Positions 16,967-26,973 are shown, counted from the first letter of the stretch. The stretch is DNA of 64,000 nt from Acidobacteriales bacterium 59-55 (GCA_001897435.1 MKSV01000004.1:186001-250000); one strand, 5' to 3'. Numbers and translations: made by a program. The notes: generated by a model from the sequence alone, not told the origin.

Positions 16967-17296
16967 TCATCGTGACTTGGTACTTCCGATGAACTGTCGG
17001 TGCAAGTGTTCACGAACAGCGATGCCTTTGCGCGTCGAAGCGTATCCCTCCCTTAGAGGTGACGCAATGAACTCAAAATAGCTGGCTCGATTGAAGACTG
17101 CCCGCGCATGGCTGTTTGGAGCGGCAGTAGCTGTTACGGGGATTGTCAGTGATCTGTCCTTTGACAGCATCAGCGGGATACAAAGCCATTCTCCCGGCCT
17201 TCCATCCCGCCACCCAGGCTCCTGGGAAAAGATCGGACAAGCGGTAGTCGAGACTGCGAGTGCGAACACGAGCATACGTGAGAAAGCAGAGTGCAT
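16967..17296 (-). CDS. Small secreted protein of unknown function
   Basis: A 109-residue reading frame with a clear Sec signal peptide (MHSAFSRMLVFALAVSTTAC, likely cleaved near residue 24). It has an ideal ribosome site: GGAGG 7 bases before the ATG. It lies 36 bases after the TonB receptor stop on the same strand, so it is probably co-transcribed. The mature part has no motif I recognise and is low in predicted structure, so it may be the remnant of a longer secreted protein. Confidence 0.5.
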   Translation of the reverse strand: MHSAFSRMLVFALAVSTTACPIFSQEPGWRDGRPGEWLCIPLMLSKDRSLTIPVTATAAPNSHARAVFNRASYFEFIASPLREGYASTRKGIAVREHLHRQFIGSTKSR

Positions 17297-17332
17297 ATTA
17301 AATCCTCCATGTAAAAGTGATCAGGTTTGTTG

Positions 17333-20206
17333 TCAAAACTCGTAGTCGAGCGAAAACTGAATCCTTCGCGCCGTGGACGCAGCAATCGGTTGTGCGAATC
17401 CACGGGCCGGACTCAACTCTGAACCAAATGCTGTGTTCAGCAGCGAGATATTCCGGTGATTAAGAAGATTGAAGGACTCGGCTACGACATCGAGATGCCC
17501 GCTGGCGATGGGGATCATCTTCAATATCCTAAGGTCGAGATCGATATTGGGAGGAGTGTGAAGTGAATTCCGGCCATATCCCGCAGGCCGTGCCGCAAAC
17601 GGGAAGATATGCTCGCGGTTGCTATCGAGAGCCGTGATTGGATTCGCGCCAAAGCCGCTCGCAATGCTCACAATCGGCGCGAACTCCAGGCCGGTTAGTA
17701 CTTTCATCAATGGACCGGGATTAGCATTTTTTACGGCATCAGCGGGGTCGCCCAGATCCGGGCCGATAAGCCAAAGGCCACTTAGCGTAAACCGATGGCG
17801 CTGGTCCATGAGCGATAGTGCCCGCTCGTTTCCAATGGCATACGGGTTCTGCGGTTGCTCGGAATCATAGCTGGCGTCGTCAATGGTCTTGGAATAGGTG
17901 TAGCCCACCATAATCTGCAAATCATCCTGGAACTGACGGTTCAGCGTCACCGTGGTTCCGTTGTAAGACGAACTGGCAGATGTAGAGAACTGATTCACGG
18001 CGTCGTAGGTTGGATTGAGTCGGGCCTTCGTGAAGATGAGACTTCCAAGCTGCTGTGGCGTAGGCGATGAAATGCCTACCGTGGGCGCATTCGCCATTGT
18101 AAGGATGACGGGCGCGGTCAGATTAACATTGCTGGTCCTACCCAGATGCACACCATGTACAAATTGGTATTCGCCTGTGAGTGTCGTCTGCCATGGCAGC
18201 GCTCTCTCGACGCTTAGAGAGGCGACTTCGCTATAGGGATTGCGAAGGTCAGGCTGTGCTTTCCATATACTCGGCGCGACGCCGGCAAGCGGAGCAGAAG
18301 GAATGCTTCCGCTCTGATACAGGTTGACCGCATCGCGGTCCTCCACGATTTGCATGGAAGCGTGTATTCCATCGAACTCGGAGATACGGTTGATGGTCGC
18401 AAGCGCAAAGCGGTCATAGAAGATGCCGAAGCCGCTGCGAATGATCGTGTCTTTCAGCGCAGTCCAGGCCACGCCTAACCGGGGGCTGAAATTGAGAACA
18501 TCCTGCGGAAATGGCGAAGGCAGCCGGTTGTATTCATAACGAAGACCATAGTCGAGAGTCAGTGACGATGAAGCTGTCCAATGATCTTGAACAAACCCTG
18601 CAAAACGGGTCTCGCCCAGGTTCGTATCGAAGTTGCCAAACGATTGCGTGAAGAAATCAGGAGTGCCGTTTTGAAGCGCGGCGAGATTGCCAAAGACGAA
18701 CAACCCCTGCGAGCCGTCCGGCACATGCGTTCGCAGCGCAACATGGTCAGCTCGTCCACCGAACTGGAAGAAGTGCTGACGGAGTTGAAGCGCAATGGTA
18801 TCCGCAAATTCGGTATGAGTCTCGAAACGCCGGTCGTTTCCTGAGTAGGGCGTACCGAACAGAGCCGTACCTGAAATGAGGATTCCTGGTCCGCTTGTTT
18901 GTTCCGTGTGCTCGACCGCCCGCCTCTGTGCCAGCTCGAAGCTGAACTTGTTCAAGAGGCTTTCGCTCATCGTGGACGTAAGCGTTCCGCTAAGGCTGTT
19001 GTCCGCAAGGAACGAGGAACCGCGCGCCGTTCGGTCGGTCAGTTCGTCCGTATGGAACGCGTCGTTCACATTCCGGCCGTTCGTGAAGGCGTAGCGGAGC
19101 ATGATGCTCTCGCGTGCTGTCAGTGTGTGGTCGATGCGGCCCGATAGTTCCGTTTCCTGATCCGTCGTGGGAAAGTAGCCGGATTGCAGAGTGAGTCCGG
19201 CGAGCGGCGCATAGTGCTGTATCGAACGATTGATCGTGGATAGCGTCGATGGGTCCAGGTCGTTGGCGTCCTCGCCTCGTGCCATCTCCTGTTCCGCGGC
19301 GACGTAGTAGAAGGTTTTGTCGCGTTGGATCGGTCCGCCGAGGGCGACCCCGGCGCGCACGCGGCTCTCATCCGGTTTATGCGGATACAGACCCAACGGA
19401 GGCGTGCCGTTCAAGGCACCATTCTGGACAAAAGTGAACGCATCGCCATGGATGCGGTTCACGCCGGTGCGCGTCTGAACGTCAATGGAGCCGCCAGCAC
19501 CTCCACCGGATTGGGCGGCAAATCCATGATTGACGATCTGGAAATCGCTGATGGCTTCGGGCGAAAGCTGCGTCCGGCTGCTGCCTGTATATTCGTCGTT
19601 GTCGTTGACTCCATCCAGATAGATCGCGTTGCTCCCTGGCCGCAGCCCGCCGAAGCTAAAGGTGCCGCCGCTTGGGGGCGTGCCCTGTTGTTGCAGCGCG
19701 GGATTGGCCGCAGCAACCTGGGGGGAGAGCAGAACAAAGGTCAGATAATTGCGGCTCGGAATCGGCAGTTCCTCCACGCGATCACAGTCGATGTTCACTA
19801 CTGAGGAGGTCTGCGAGGTGTCGAACGTTACCGGGGCAGCCGTCACGTTGACGTTCTGCTGCGTGCTGGCGAGAGCAAGACGAATGGAAAGATGCGTCGT
19901 GCGACCAACCGCGACCGAGACGGTTTCTTTATCCTGCGCGAAAGATGAAGCAGTCGTTTTTATGATGTAACTACCGCTCGGCAGATCGCGGAGGAGGAAA
20001 CTTCCATCGTCAGCACTGGCGACGACACGAACTGGGGCATCAGGCGGGGACAGGGCTACCGTAGCACCTGCTACCGGATTACCGTCCGGGCTTACAACCA
20101 CTCCGGCAACAGCTCCGGCATTGCTCGCTTGAGCAAGACACACGACCGGAAACACTGCCCCAATAACGAGCAGCACAAAACAAAATGCAGCTTTGATAAC
20201 AGACAT
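17333..20206 (-). CDS. TonB-dependent receptor, Oar-like, with N-terminal carboxypeptidase-regulatory domain
   Basis: A 957-residue outer-membrane receptor of the type expanded in Acidobacteria. A signal peptide ends near residue 26. A CarboxypepD_reg/CNA-B-type domain follows (about 30-110: GVVVSPDGNPVAGATVALS). The plug domain (about 130-240) has GTFSFGGLRPGSNAIYLDGVNDND, visible in two parts, then a long beta-barrel ending DYEF with the terminal Phe typical of barrel proteins. GGAG lies 7 bases before the ATG. It probably imports an oligosaccharide or other large ligand; the ligand cannot be read from sequence. Confidence 0.93.
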   Translation of the reverse strand: MSVIKAAFCFVLLVIGAVFPVVCLAQASNAGAVAGVVVSPDGNPVAGATVALSPPDAPVRVVASADDGSFLLRDLPSGSYIIKTTASSFAQDKETVSVAVGRTTHLSIRLALASTQQNVNVTAAPVTFDTSQTSSVVNIDCDRVEELPIPSRNYLTFVLLSPQVAAANPALQQQGTPPSGGTFSFGGLRPGSNAIYLDGVNDNDEYTGSSRTQLSPEAISDFQIVNHGFAAQSGGGAGGSIDVQTRTGVNRIHGDAFTFVQNGALNGTPPLGLYPHKPDESRVRAGVALGGPIQRDKTFYYVAAEQEMARGEDANDLDPSTLSTINRSIQHYAPLAGLTLQSGYFPTTDQETELSGRIDHTLTARESIMLRYAFTNGRNVNDAFHTDELTDRTARGSSFLADNSLSGTLTSTMSESLLNKFSFELAQRRAVEHTEQTSGPGILISGTALFGTPYSGNDRRFETHTEFADTIALQLRQHFFQFGGRADHVALRTHVPDGSQGLFVFGNLAALQNGTPDFFTQSFGNFDTNLGETRFAGFVQDHWTASSSLTLDYGLRYEYNRLPSPFPQDVLNFSPRLGVAWTALKDTIIRSGFGIFYDRFALATINRISEFDGIHASMQIVEDRDAVNLYQSGSIPSAPLAGVAPSIWKAQPDLRNPYSEVASLSVERALPWQTTLTGEYQFVHGVHLGRTSNVNLTAPVILTMANAPTVGISSPTPQQLGSLIFTKARLNPTYDAVNQFSTSASSSYNGTTVTLNRQFQDDLQIMVGYTYSKTIDDASYDSEQPQNPYAIGNERALSLMDQRHRFTLSGLWLIGPDLGDPADAVKNANPGPLMKVLTGLEFAPIVSIASGFGANPITALDSNREHIFPFAARPAGYGRNSLHTPPNIDLDLRILKMIPIASGHLDVVAESFNLLNHRNISLLNTAFGSELSPARGFAQPIAASTARRIQFSLDYEF

Positions 20207-20314
20207 CTAGGTTCTCCAAAGAGTTGGGCGTCCCGTTGCGAACACGTAGCACGCAAGCGTCAGCGAGAAGACACACCGAAGCGGTGCGTCCATTCGGGCG
20301 CATTTCTTTGGAGA

Positions 20315-20620
20315 TCAGATCCGTAATGGAAGAACGAGCAGCGGAGGGACGGCAAAGATAAATGTGTGACCGGCTTCAACAGGTCTGGCGCTTTCGTTGT
20401 ACAGAAAGACCTGCCAAAAGGCGAAATCGAACCTCAGCGCACCCGATGAGATCAGCTTACATAACAGGATAACGAGGCAGACTGCGAAAAGAAGCGCATA
20501 TACCTTGAATTCGGTGTCGTTCGCAAGGCCCGGTGCATCCCAGCGATCAAAGAGTTCAAGCAGAGGGTAGAACGCTCCTATCAGCATCAGGATCGCGCCG
20601 AATTGGAACAGTCGCTTCAT
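20315..20620 (-). CDS. Small membrane protein of unknown function
   Basis: The 101-residue product has two confident membrane segments (about residues 5-22 and 40-58) and a hydrophobic C-terminus. AAGGG precedes the ATG closely. It ends 109 bases upstream of the TonB receptor start on the same strand. No family recognised. The two-helix pattern near the N-terminus and the position make it a plausible real gene, but this is not certain. Confidence 0.5.
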   Translation of the reverse strand: MKRLFQFGAILMLIGAFYPLLELFDRWDAPGLANDTEFKVYALLFAVCLVILLCKLISSGALRFDFAFWQVFLYNESARPVEAGHTFIFAVPPLLVLPLRI

Positions 20621-20914
20621 GCCCTTGTTTAAGGAATAACAGCTCGGTCACACGGAAGCCAGATTCCTCTAATTCCTTCATTCTCCGATACGAGGCTTAA
20701 GCTCACATTAAGGTTTTTGTCGCAACATAATCTTGTTATGAGCATAACGTAGCAAAATGCGGACACTTCGCCGTGGCTGCTGCCGGTTTTTACACTTCCC
20801 TCGAATAAAGCCAGCGAGCGCGTCGGGATATGGAGAAAGCTGTAAAAATTCGGTTTGAAGGGCTGTATCTGTCACTGAGAAGAACTAAACGATAGCGGAA
20901 AGCCGGGTTGGGAT

Positions 20915-22567
20915 ATGAAGGCAGGTCGAATCGTTGTAATTGCCATTCTCGCCGTGGTCGCTCTTGGAGCGGTCAGCGCACTATGTATTAAATGGCGCGG
21001 CTTCAGTGCCTCATCGACTCCACCCGCAATCGAAACAGGCGTGGCGCGTTCCATTCGCAATTTTGCCATTCCCGGTGCCGAACGCAAACGAACCAATCCT
21101 TTCACCAATGACGATATGGCGCTCGAACAAGGGCGAGAGCAGTTCCTGGCGCGATGCGCCACCTGTCATGGCGTAGATGGTCACGGCAAGACTGTAATCG
21201 GGGCAAACGAGTACCCGCGCGTGCCTGATCTGCACTCTGACCTCACACAACAGATGGGCGACGGTGAGATCCACTACATCATCCAGAATGGTGTGCAGCT
21301 TACAGGTATGCCTGCCATGCAGGGCATCCACTCGGAAACGGACTCCAATAGCTGGAAACTGGTCTCATACATTCGCAGCTTCCGTTCCCCCACAAGACAG
21401 GAAGCCACACTTCAGAAGAGCATCATGGGTTCTGCGCACTACGTCGGCTCGGAGTCCTGTGCAAAGTGTCATGCAGCGACCTACGAGCGATGGAAGAAGA
21501 CACCGATGGCAAATGTCGTCCGTGATCCCAGGCAGCACCCGGACACCATTATTCCCGACATCCGGACGAATAACATCGCCAGATTCACTCTCGATCAGGT
21601 GGCGCTTGTCTATGGCAGCAAATGGAAGCAGCGCTACTTCACCAAGATCGGGGATAACTACTATCCGCTGCCCGTTCAATGGGACATCGGCAACAAGAAG
21701 TGGATGAAGTACCATGTCCCAGACACCGGCGCGGACTGGTGGGCAAAATATTATCCTTCTGACAATATGCAGCGCCCCACCGGACCCACCTGCGATGGTT
21801 GCCACTCGGTCAACTATGACATTCATACGAAGCAAGTCACGGAGTGGAATGTAGGCTGTGAGCGTTGTCACGGTCCCGGCAGCGAGCACGTTGCCCGTCC
21901 GACTCGCATGAACATTCTGAATCCGTCCGCGATGGACGATGTAGCTTCGGATGACACCTGCATCCAATGCCACTCGCAGGGACGACCTCGGGCCGGCCTC
22001 ATCGACGGCAAAGCTTATGACTGGCCCGTCGGCTACCACGTTGGTCTGCGTCTCGCAGACTATTGGAAGCTCGAAGACATTACATTAGGGCAGACGGATT
22101 TTTTCCACTACGCCGATGGAACCGGTCATAAGAACCGGATGCAGGGCAACGACTTTGTGCAGAGCGTGATGTACCGCCACGGTGTGACCTGTGCCACATG
22201 TCATGATGTCCACGGCACCGACAATGATGCCCAGCTCCGCGAACCGGCACAGAAGCTGTGCCTGAGCTGCCACGGCCCGAACTCGCCCAACGGGCCTCAT
22301 ACAGCGAGCCTTGAGGAGCACACACATCACAAGAATGACAGTCCTGGTAGCCAGTGCGTTGCCTGCCACATGCCAAAGATCGAGAAACAGGGTGTGCCTG
22401 GCTCATTCGTCAGCTCACATACGTTCCAGTTCATCACTCCAGCCATGACAGACAAATACAAGATGCTGAATCCTTGCACGTCCTGCCATACCGACAAATC
22501 AACGATTTGGGCCAACAAGGAGTTGCTGAGCTGGAAGACAACCTCCCCGTGGCGGGTTGAGCAGTGA
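20915..22567 (+). CDS. Nine-heme c-type cytochrome
   Basis: The 550-residue protein begins with a signal anchor (about residues 5-25) and then carries nine CxxCH heme-binding motifs: CATCH, CAKCH, CDGCH, CERCH, CIQCH, CATCH, CLSCH, CVACH and CTSCH. The first sits in a class I cytochrome-c-like module (about residues 60-150, GREQFLARCATCHGVDGHGK). The remaining eight are in a multiheme domain of the cytochrome c554 / doubled-CXXCH type. It would work in the periplasm in electron transfer. No partner quinol oxidase or reductase gene is adjacent, so the donor and acceptor are unknown. Confidence 0.93.
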   Translation: MKAGRIVVIAILAVVALGAVSALCIKWRGFSASSTPPAIETGVARSIRNFAIPGAERKRTNPFTNDDMALEQGREQFLARCATCHGVDGHGKTVIGANEYPRVPDLHSDLTQQMGDGEIHYIIQNGVQLTGMPAMQGIHSETDSNSWKLVSYIRSFRSPTRQEATLQKSIMGSAHYVGSESCAKCHAATYERWKKTPMANVVRDPRQHPDTIIPDIRTNNIARFTLDQVALVYGSKWKQRYFTKIGDNYYPLPVQWDIGNKKWMKYHVPDTGADWWAKYYPSDNMQRPTGPTCDGCHSVNYDIHTKQVTEWNVGCERCHGPGSEHVARPTRMNILNPSAMDDVASDDTCIQCHSQGRPRAGLIDGKAYDWPVGYHVGLRLADYWKLEDITLGQTDFFHYADGTGHKNRMQGNDFVQSVMYRHGVTCATCHDVHGTDNDAQLREPAQKLCLSCHGPNSPNGPHTASLEEHTHHKNDSPGSQCVACHMPKIEKQGVPGSFVSSHTFQFITPAMTDKYKMLNPCTSCHTDKSTIWANKELLSWKTTSPWRVEQ

Positions 22568-22625
22568 AGAACGATTAGAACTTCCAACATCTCGAGACGG
22601 AGTCCACACCACATGAAATCTTTCT

Positions 22626-23085
22626 TTATGTAACGTCGGGCGTGGTCGCTCCGATTAGCCTCTGCAATGCTTTGCGGTCCCCTTCGAGTGCTTTGCGCTC
22701 TATGTCAGCGTGGTCTAGCAACACCTGTACTACAGCGACATTCCGCTCAAAATGACGAGCATCAAGATATGCCTCTGTCAATTTGTCCAGTGTCACCTTC
22801 GCGTATCACGGGGTCGATTCGAGCCGCCGATGTCCGAGCCACTCCTTCAGAGCGAAGAGGGACATCGGTTGCTTGGCGTTATAGATCTGGCTGGCTATCG
22901 TGGACCGCACCCTATGACTGGTGATGGAACCACGCGCATCTCGCTTTGGTACACCGGCTTTTTGCAGAGTGTCGGGATGATTGTGCGATTAATAATATGT
23001 TCTTGCCGGCGGGGCGACCCCCTATACATAAGCCTCCGTGGGACCTTCTTAGCGAAGACTTCGAGAAAATTCTTGACACCCCTCA
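22626..23085 (-). pseudogene. Tyrosine recombinase pseudogene (internal stop and frameshift)
   Basis: Minus-strand translation reads RRQEHIINRTIIPTLC, then after a one-base frameshift in an A-run near 22959 continues KAGVPKRDARGSITSHRVRS with the catalytic HxxR, and KEWLGHRRLESTP followed by TGA and then YAKVTLDKL, which contains the nucleophilic Tyr. After the stop the frame runs on to a TAA at 22626. Upstream of about 23085 the frame is closed by a stop. The motif order matches site-specific integrases of transposon type. Two lesions plus missing ends mean it is dead. Confidence 0.8.
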
Positions 23086-23309
23086 GTCATTGCCGATAAA
23101 TTCCACTTAGAATTGTTAGCGCTATACAATTTGTCCTGGAAATAAAATTCATAGACCGCAGCTTCGGTCGCAGTGCTCGCTCGCAACGATCCAGCAAACG
23201 TTGCAAAACTCGAAAGATCGGTACTTAATTTCATGACCTTGGGATCGTTCAGGCCTAATCAGACTTTCGCTGACACGCACCGACCCCGCTTGCATCTCGC
23301 GCCGCAGAT

Positions 23310-23496
23310 GCTTTGCAATACATCACCGTCGCCTGCCGCGCGCTGCTGCTTGCCCTCTATTTATCTGAGTTCGCCCTGGCCCAACAGGCCATTGACAGTC
23401 TCTCCGGCAATGTCCAGGACTCTGACGGCCGCAGATATCTCCGCATCGCCGTCAAAGCCATCAATTTCGATACCATTATTTCAAGCGCCGTCGCCT
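23310..23496 (+). pseudogene. Possible 5' remnant of a TonB-receptor-type gene
   Basis: A short frame encodes a hydrophobic leader ending LALAQQ-like (YLSEFALAQQAID) and then SGNVQDSDGRR with AVKAINFDT, reminiscent of the CarboxypepD_reg start of acidobacterial receptors. It stops at 23498 with nothing further. The rest of 23086-23590 has no recognisable gene. Weak evidence. Confidence 0.3.
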
Positions 23497-23590
23497 GACG
23501 ATGTAGAGGCTACGCAAGAGTCCGCATTTCTTCGACCCAGCAGCCATGCCACACCCGAACTCCATACATCGAAGGAAGTTGGACAAACAG

Positions 23591-24868
23591 ATGACCAACC
23601 GTAAGTCTGGAAACATCTTTTATGGCTGGTGGATCGTAGTTACGGCATTTCTCAACCTTTTCTTTGCCGTCGGAATCATTTTCTATGGATTCCCCGTCTT
23701 CTATCCTGCCTTTGTCTCCGCACTCGGCTTCACCCGAGCCCAGGTCACCCAGGGCTTCCTCCTCGGCTTCCTCGCAATCGGCCTCCCCTTCGGCCTCCTC
23801 GCCGGTGTTCTAATCGACCGCATCGGTGCCCGTTGGGTCATCCTCTCCGGAGTAGGATTCATCGGCCTCCCTCTCATTGCGATGGGCTTTATGCACCACT
23901 TCTGGCAGTACCAGGTGCTCTGCATTCTGGAGGTTATTGGCTACGTCCTCGCCGGTCCCATCGCCAATCAGGTCCTCATCGCCCGCTGGTTCCACGCCCG
24001 TCGCGGGCGAGCCATGGGCTACGCCTACCTAGGCCTCGGTCTTGGCGGAGCGGTCTCCCCCCCCACCATCAACTGGCTCCTTCGCACCTTCGGCTGGCGC
24101 AACGCCCTCGAAATCACCGGGGCCGCCATCCTCATCGTGCTCTTCCCGGTCGGCATCTGGGTCACCCGTTCCAGCCCGCAGGAGATCGGCCTCCTTCCCG
24201 ACGGGGCCGCCGCCCTTCCCGGAGCCCTCCCGCCCACACCTGCGCCCTCGACCTCCGCCGAGATCGTCCGCGCCCTCCGCGACAGAAATTTCTGGCTCAT
24301 CGTCCTCGGCTCGGCTCTCGTCATCGGAGCCATGAACGCCGTCATTCAGCACTTCATTTTCTTCCTGAAGGGGCAGGGCTACACTGCCACCTCCGCCTCA
24401 CGCTATCTCTCCGTGCTCCTCCTCGCCAGCCTTGGCGGACGCGTCATCGTCGGCTACCTCGCCGATCGCCTCCCGAAAAAGAACACTATGGCTGGCTTCT
24501 ACCTCCTCCTCGGAGTGGCCATTCCACTCCTTTACCTTGCCCACCAACCCATCCTCGCCGTCACCTTCGCTATTATCTTCGGCTTCTCGATGGGAGCCGA
24601 CTACATGCTCATCCCCCTCGTCACAGCGGAGTGTTTCGGCATCGCATCTCTCGGTAAGATTCTCGCCCTCATCATCATGGGATACTCCATCGGGCAGTGG
24701 CTCGGCCCGTGGGCTGCCGGACGCATCTTCGACCACTTCCACAGCTACGATCCCGCCTGGAAGACCATGTCCGCCGCCGCGATCCTCGGCTCCTTCGCTA
24801 TCTATGCCGTCTCCGTCCGCAAGACGCCCGAGCCTGTAAACCACCAACCCTCCAACCAAAGCCTGTAG
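23591..24868 (+). CDS. MFS permease (oxalate/formate-antiporter-like subgroup)
   Basis: A 425-residue major facilitator with about twelve membrane helices. The first is FYGWWIVVTAFLNLFFAVGI, and the loop 2-3 motif follows as GVLIDRIGARWVI. The start at 23591 places the first helix at residue 9, as usual; GGAAG lies upstream. It is the first gene of a run encoding an oxidoreductase, a sugar isomerase and a GH88-like hydrolase, so it likely imports an unsaturated uronate oligosaccharide or acid sugar. The substrate is inferred from neighbours. Confidence 0.88.
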   Translation: MTNRKSGNIFYGWWIVVTAFLNLFFAVGIIFYGFPVFYPAFVSALGFTRAQVTQGFLLGFLAIGLPFGLLAGVLIDRIGARWVILSGVGFIGLPLIAMGFMHHFWQYQVLCILEVIGYVLAGPIANQVLIARWFHARRGRAMGYAYLGLGLGGAVSPPTINWLLRTFGWRNALEITGAAILIVLFPVGIWVTRSSPQEIGLLPDGAAALPGALPPTPAPSTSAEIVRALRDRNFWLIVLGSALVIGAMNAVIQHFIFFLKGQGYTATSASRYLSVLLLASLGGRVIVGYLADRLPKKNTMAGFYLLLGVAIPLLYLAHQPILAVTFAIIFGFSMGADYMLIPLVTAECFGIASLGKILALIIMGYSIGQWLGPWAAGRIFDHFHSYDPAWKTMSAAAILGSFAIYAVSVRKTPEPVNHQPSNQSL

Positions 24869-24943
24869 ACAAAAAACGCCTGCAACCAGTAACGCCATGA
24901 ACCAGCCACAATAACTAAACCGCAAATTAATCGAGGGCCAACA

Positions 24944-26113
24944 GTGGAACAGAAAAGAATAGGCATCGTCATGAACGGCGTCACCGGACGCATGGGGCTC
25001 AACCAGCACCTCATCCGCTCCATTCTCGCCATCCGCCAGCAGGGCGGGCTAACTCTTCCCGATGACTCCATCCTCATGCCCGACCCTATTCTTGTCGGGC
25101 GCAACGAGAACAAGCTCCGTGCCATCGCCGAAGCCCATGGCCTCACCCGCTGGACCACCGACCTCGACCGCGCTCTTGCCAACCAGGACGACGAGATCTA
25201 CTTCGACTCCGGCACCACCGGTATGCGTGAGCACAATGTCTCTCGTGCTATCGACGCCGGCAAGCACGTCTACTGCGAGAAGCCTCTCTCCACTTCCGTC
25301 GAATCCTCCCTTCGCCTCGCCCGCCAGGCCGAGGCGGCCGGCATCAAGCAGGGAATCGTGCAGGACAAGCTCTTCCTCCCCGGCATCCGCAAGCTCCGCC
25401 GCCTTGTAGAGTCCGGCTTCTTCGGTAAAATTCTCTCCGTCCGCGGCGAGTTCGGATACTGGGTCTTCGAAGGCGACTGGCAGACCGCTCAGCGTCCCTC
25501 CTGGAATTACAAAAAGGAAGAAGACGGTGGCATCATCCTCGACATGTTCTGCCATTGGCGCTACGTTCTCGACCAAACCTTTGCCCCCGTCACCGCCGTC
25601 TCCTGCTTCGGAACCACCCATATACCAGAGCGTGTCGACGAAAACGGCCGCCGCTACCAGTGCACCGCCGACGACGCAGCATATGGCTCTTTCGAGTTGG
25701 AGGGTGGGATCATTGCGCAGATCAACTCTTCATGGACAACGCGAGTCTACCGAGACGAGTTGTTCAATCTCCAGGTTGATGGGACCAACGGGAGCGCTGT
25801 CGCTGGGCTCCGCGATTGCAAGACTCAGCATCGCGTCAACACTCCCCGCCCCACTTGGAACCCCGACATGCCCAATCCTTTTAAGTTTCGCGACGATTGG
25901 CAGGAGGTTCCAGACAACGCCACCTTCGAGAACGCCTTCAAGGTCCAATGGGAGATGTTCCTACGCCACGTCGCCATCGGAACCTCCTTCCCCCACACCT
26001 TTCTCGATGGCGCCCGCGGCGTCCAACTCGCCGAGCTCGGCCTCAAATCCTGGGCCGAACGCCGCTGGCTCGACGTCCCCGCCCTCAACACCACTATAGT
26101 CACCAAAGACTAG
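24944..26113 (+). CDS. Gfo/Idh/MocA-family NAD(P)-dependent oxidoreductase
   Basis: A 389-residue protein starting at GTG 24944 with GAGGG 8 bases upstream. The N-terminal Rossmann domain has IGIVMNGVTGRMG and the family's CEKPLS motif (near residue 112) preceded by AIDAGKHVY, followed by the mixed alpha/beta C-terminal domain. Enzymes of this family oxidise sugar hydroxyls. It ends 9 bases before the isomerase-like gene, so they form an operon. Base usage in the patch about 25690-25870 is less C-ending than on either side. Confidence 0.9.
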   Translation: MEQKRIGIVMNGVTGRMGLNQHLIRSILAIRQQGGLTLPDDSILMPDPILVGRNENKLRAIAEAHGLTRWTTDLDRALANQDDEIYFDSGTTGMREHNVSRAIDAGKHVYCEKPLSTSVESSLRLARQAEAAGIKQGIVQDKLFLPGIRKLRRLVESGFFGKILSVRGEFGYWVFEGDWQTAQRPSWNYKKEEDGGIILDMFCHWRYVLDQTFAPVTAVSCFGTTHIPERVDENGRRYQCTADDAAYGSFELEGGIIAQINSSWTTRVYRDELFNLQVDGTNGSAVAGLRDCKTQHRVNTPRPTWNPDMPNPFKFRDDWQEVPDNATFENAFKVQWEMFLRHVAIGTSFPHTFLDGARGVQLAELGLKSWAERRWLDVPALNTTIVTKD

Positions 26114-26122
26114 GATCCGGCC

Positions 26123-26935
26123 ATGGCAGATATCCAGCGCCTCAGCCTCAATCAGGCCACCACCCAGAACTGGAGCATCCAGCAGGCCGTGGAAGGATGT
26201 CTCCGTCACGGGATCCCCTCTGTCGCCCTCTGGCGGCACAAGATCGCCGAGACAGGCCTCACGCAATCCGTTCGTCTCGTACGCAACGCTGGCCTTCACG
26301 TCTCCAGCGTCTGCCGTGGAGGCATGTTTCCTGCCTCCACCGCCCAACTCCGTCAGGAGCGGATTGAAGATAACCTCCGCGCCATCGACGAAGCTGCCGA
26401 TCTCCTCGCCGACTCCCTTGTCTTTGTCGTCGGGGCCGCTCCCAGCATTCCACTCGCCGATGCACGCCGCATGGTCGAGGATGGCATCGCCAGCATCGTT
26501 CCCTATGCCCGCCAGCGCAAAGTGCGCATTGGCCTTGAACCACTCCATCCCATGTATGCGGCCGATCGCTGCGTCCTCAACACCATCGACCAAGCCCTCA
26601 ATTTGGCTGCCCCTTACAGCCCCGCCGAGGTCGGCATTATCCTCGACACCTTCCACATCTGGTGGGATCCCACTGTCTTCGAGCAGATTGCTCGCTGCCA
26701 GGGCCGCATCTTCGGATTTCACGTCTGCGACTGGCTCGTCCCTCTTCCCGATATCCTCCTCGGACGTGGCATCATGGGCGATGGCATCATCGACAACCAC
26801 GCCCTCCGCCTCGCCGTAGAAGCCAATGGCTATCACGGTCCCATCGAAGTCGAGATCTTCAACCGGCAGCTCTGGGATACCCCCGGCGACGAAGTCCTCG
26901 CCAAAGTCGTCGAACGTTTCACCACCATCGTCTAA
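26123..26935 (+). CDS. Sugar phosphate isomerase/epimerase (xylose-isomerase-like TIM barrel)
   Basis: A 270-residue AP-endonuclease-2/xylose-isomerase-type TIM barrel. Metal-binding candidates are Glu in IGLEPLHP, Asp-x-x-His in LDTFHIWW, His in FHVCDW and Glu in PIEVEIFN. Members isomerise or epimerise keto sugars. It lies 9 bases downstream of the Gfo/Idh/MocA gene and 38 bases before the GH88-like gene. The likely role is a later step in catabolism of the sugar brought in by the MFS permease. Confidence 0.88.
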   Translation: MADIQRLSLNQATTQNWSIQQAVEGCLRHGIPSVALWRHKIAETGLTQSVRLVRNAGLHVSSVCRGGMFPASTAQLRQERIEDNLRAIDEAADLLADSLVFVVGAAPSIPLADARRMVEDGIASIVPYARQRKVRIGLEPLHPMYAADRCVLNTIDQALNLAAPYSPAEVGIILDTFHIWWDPTVFEQIARCQGRIFGFHVCDWLVPLPDILLGRGIMGDGIIDNHALRLAVEANGYHGPIEVEIFNRQLWDTPGDEVLAKVVERFTTIV

Positions 26936-26973
26936 CTGCCTTACTCGATTCGCCAACCCAAAGGATCACGGCC

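Noticed and set aside
26071..26084. Possible second att copy of the tRNA-Asp 3' end (GACGTCCCCGCC)
   Set aside because: Only a short match inside an intact oxidoreductase coding sequence; expected by chance in GC-rich DNA.
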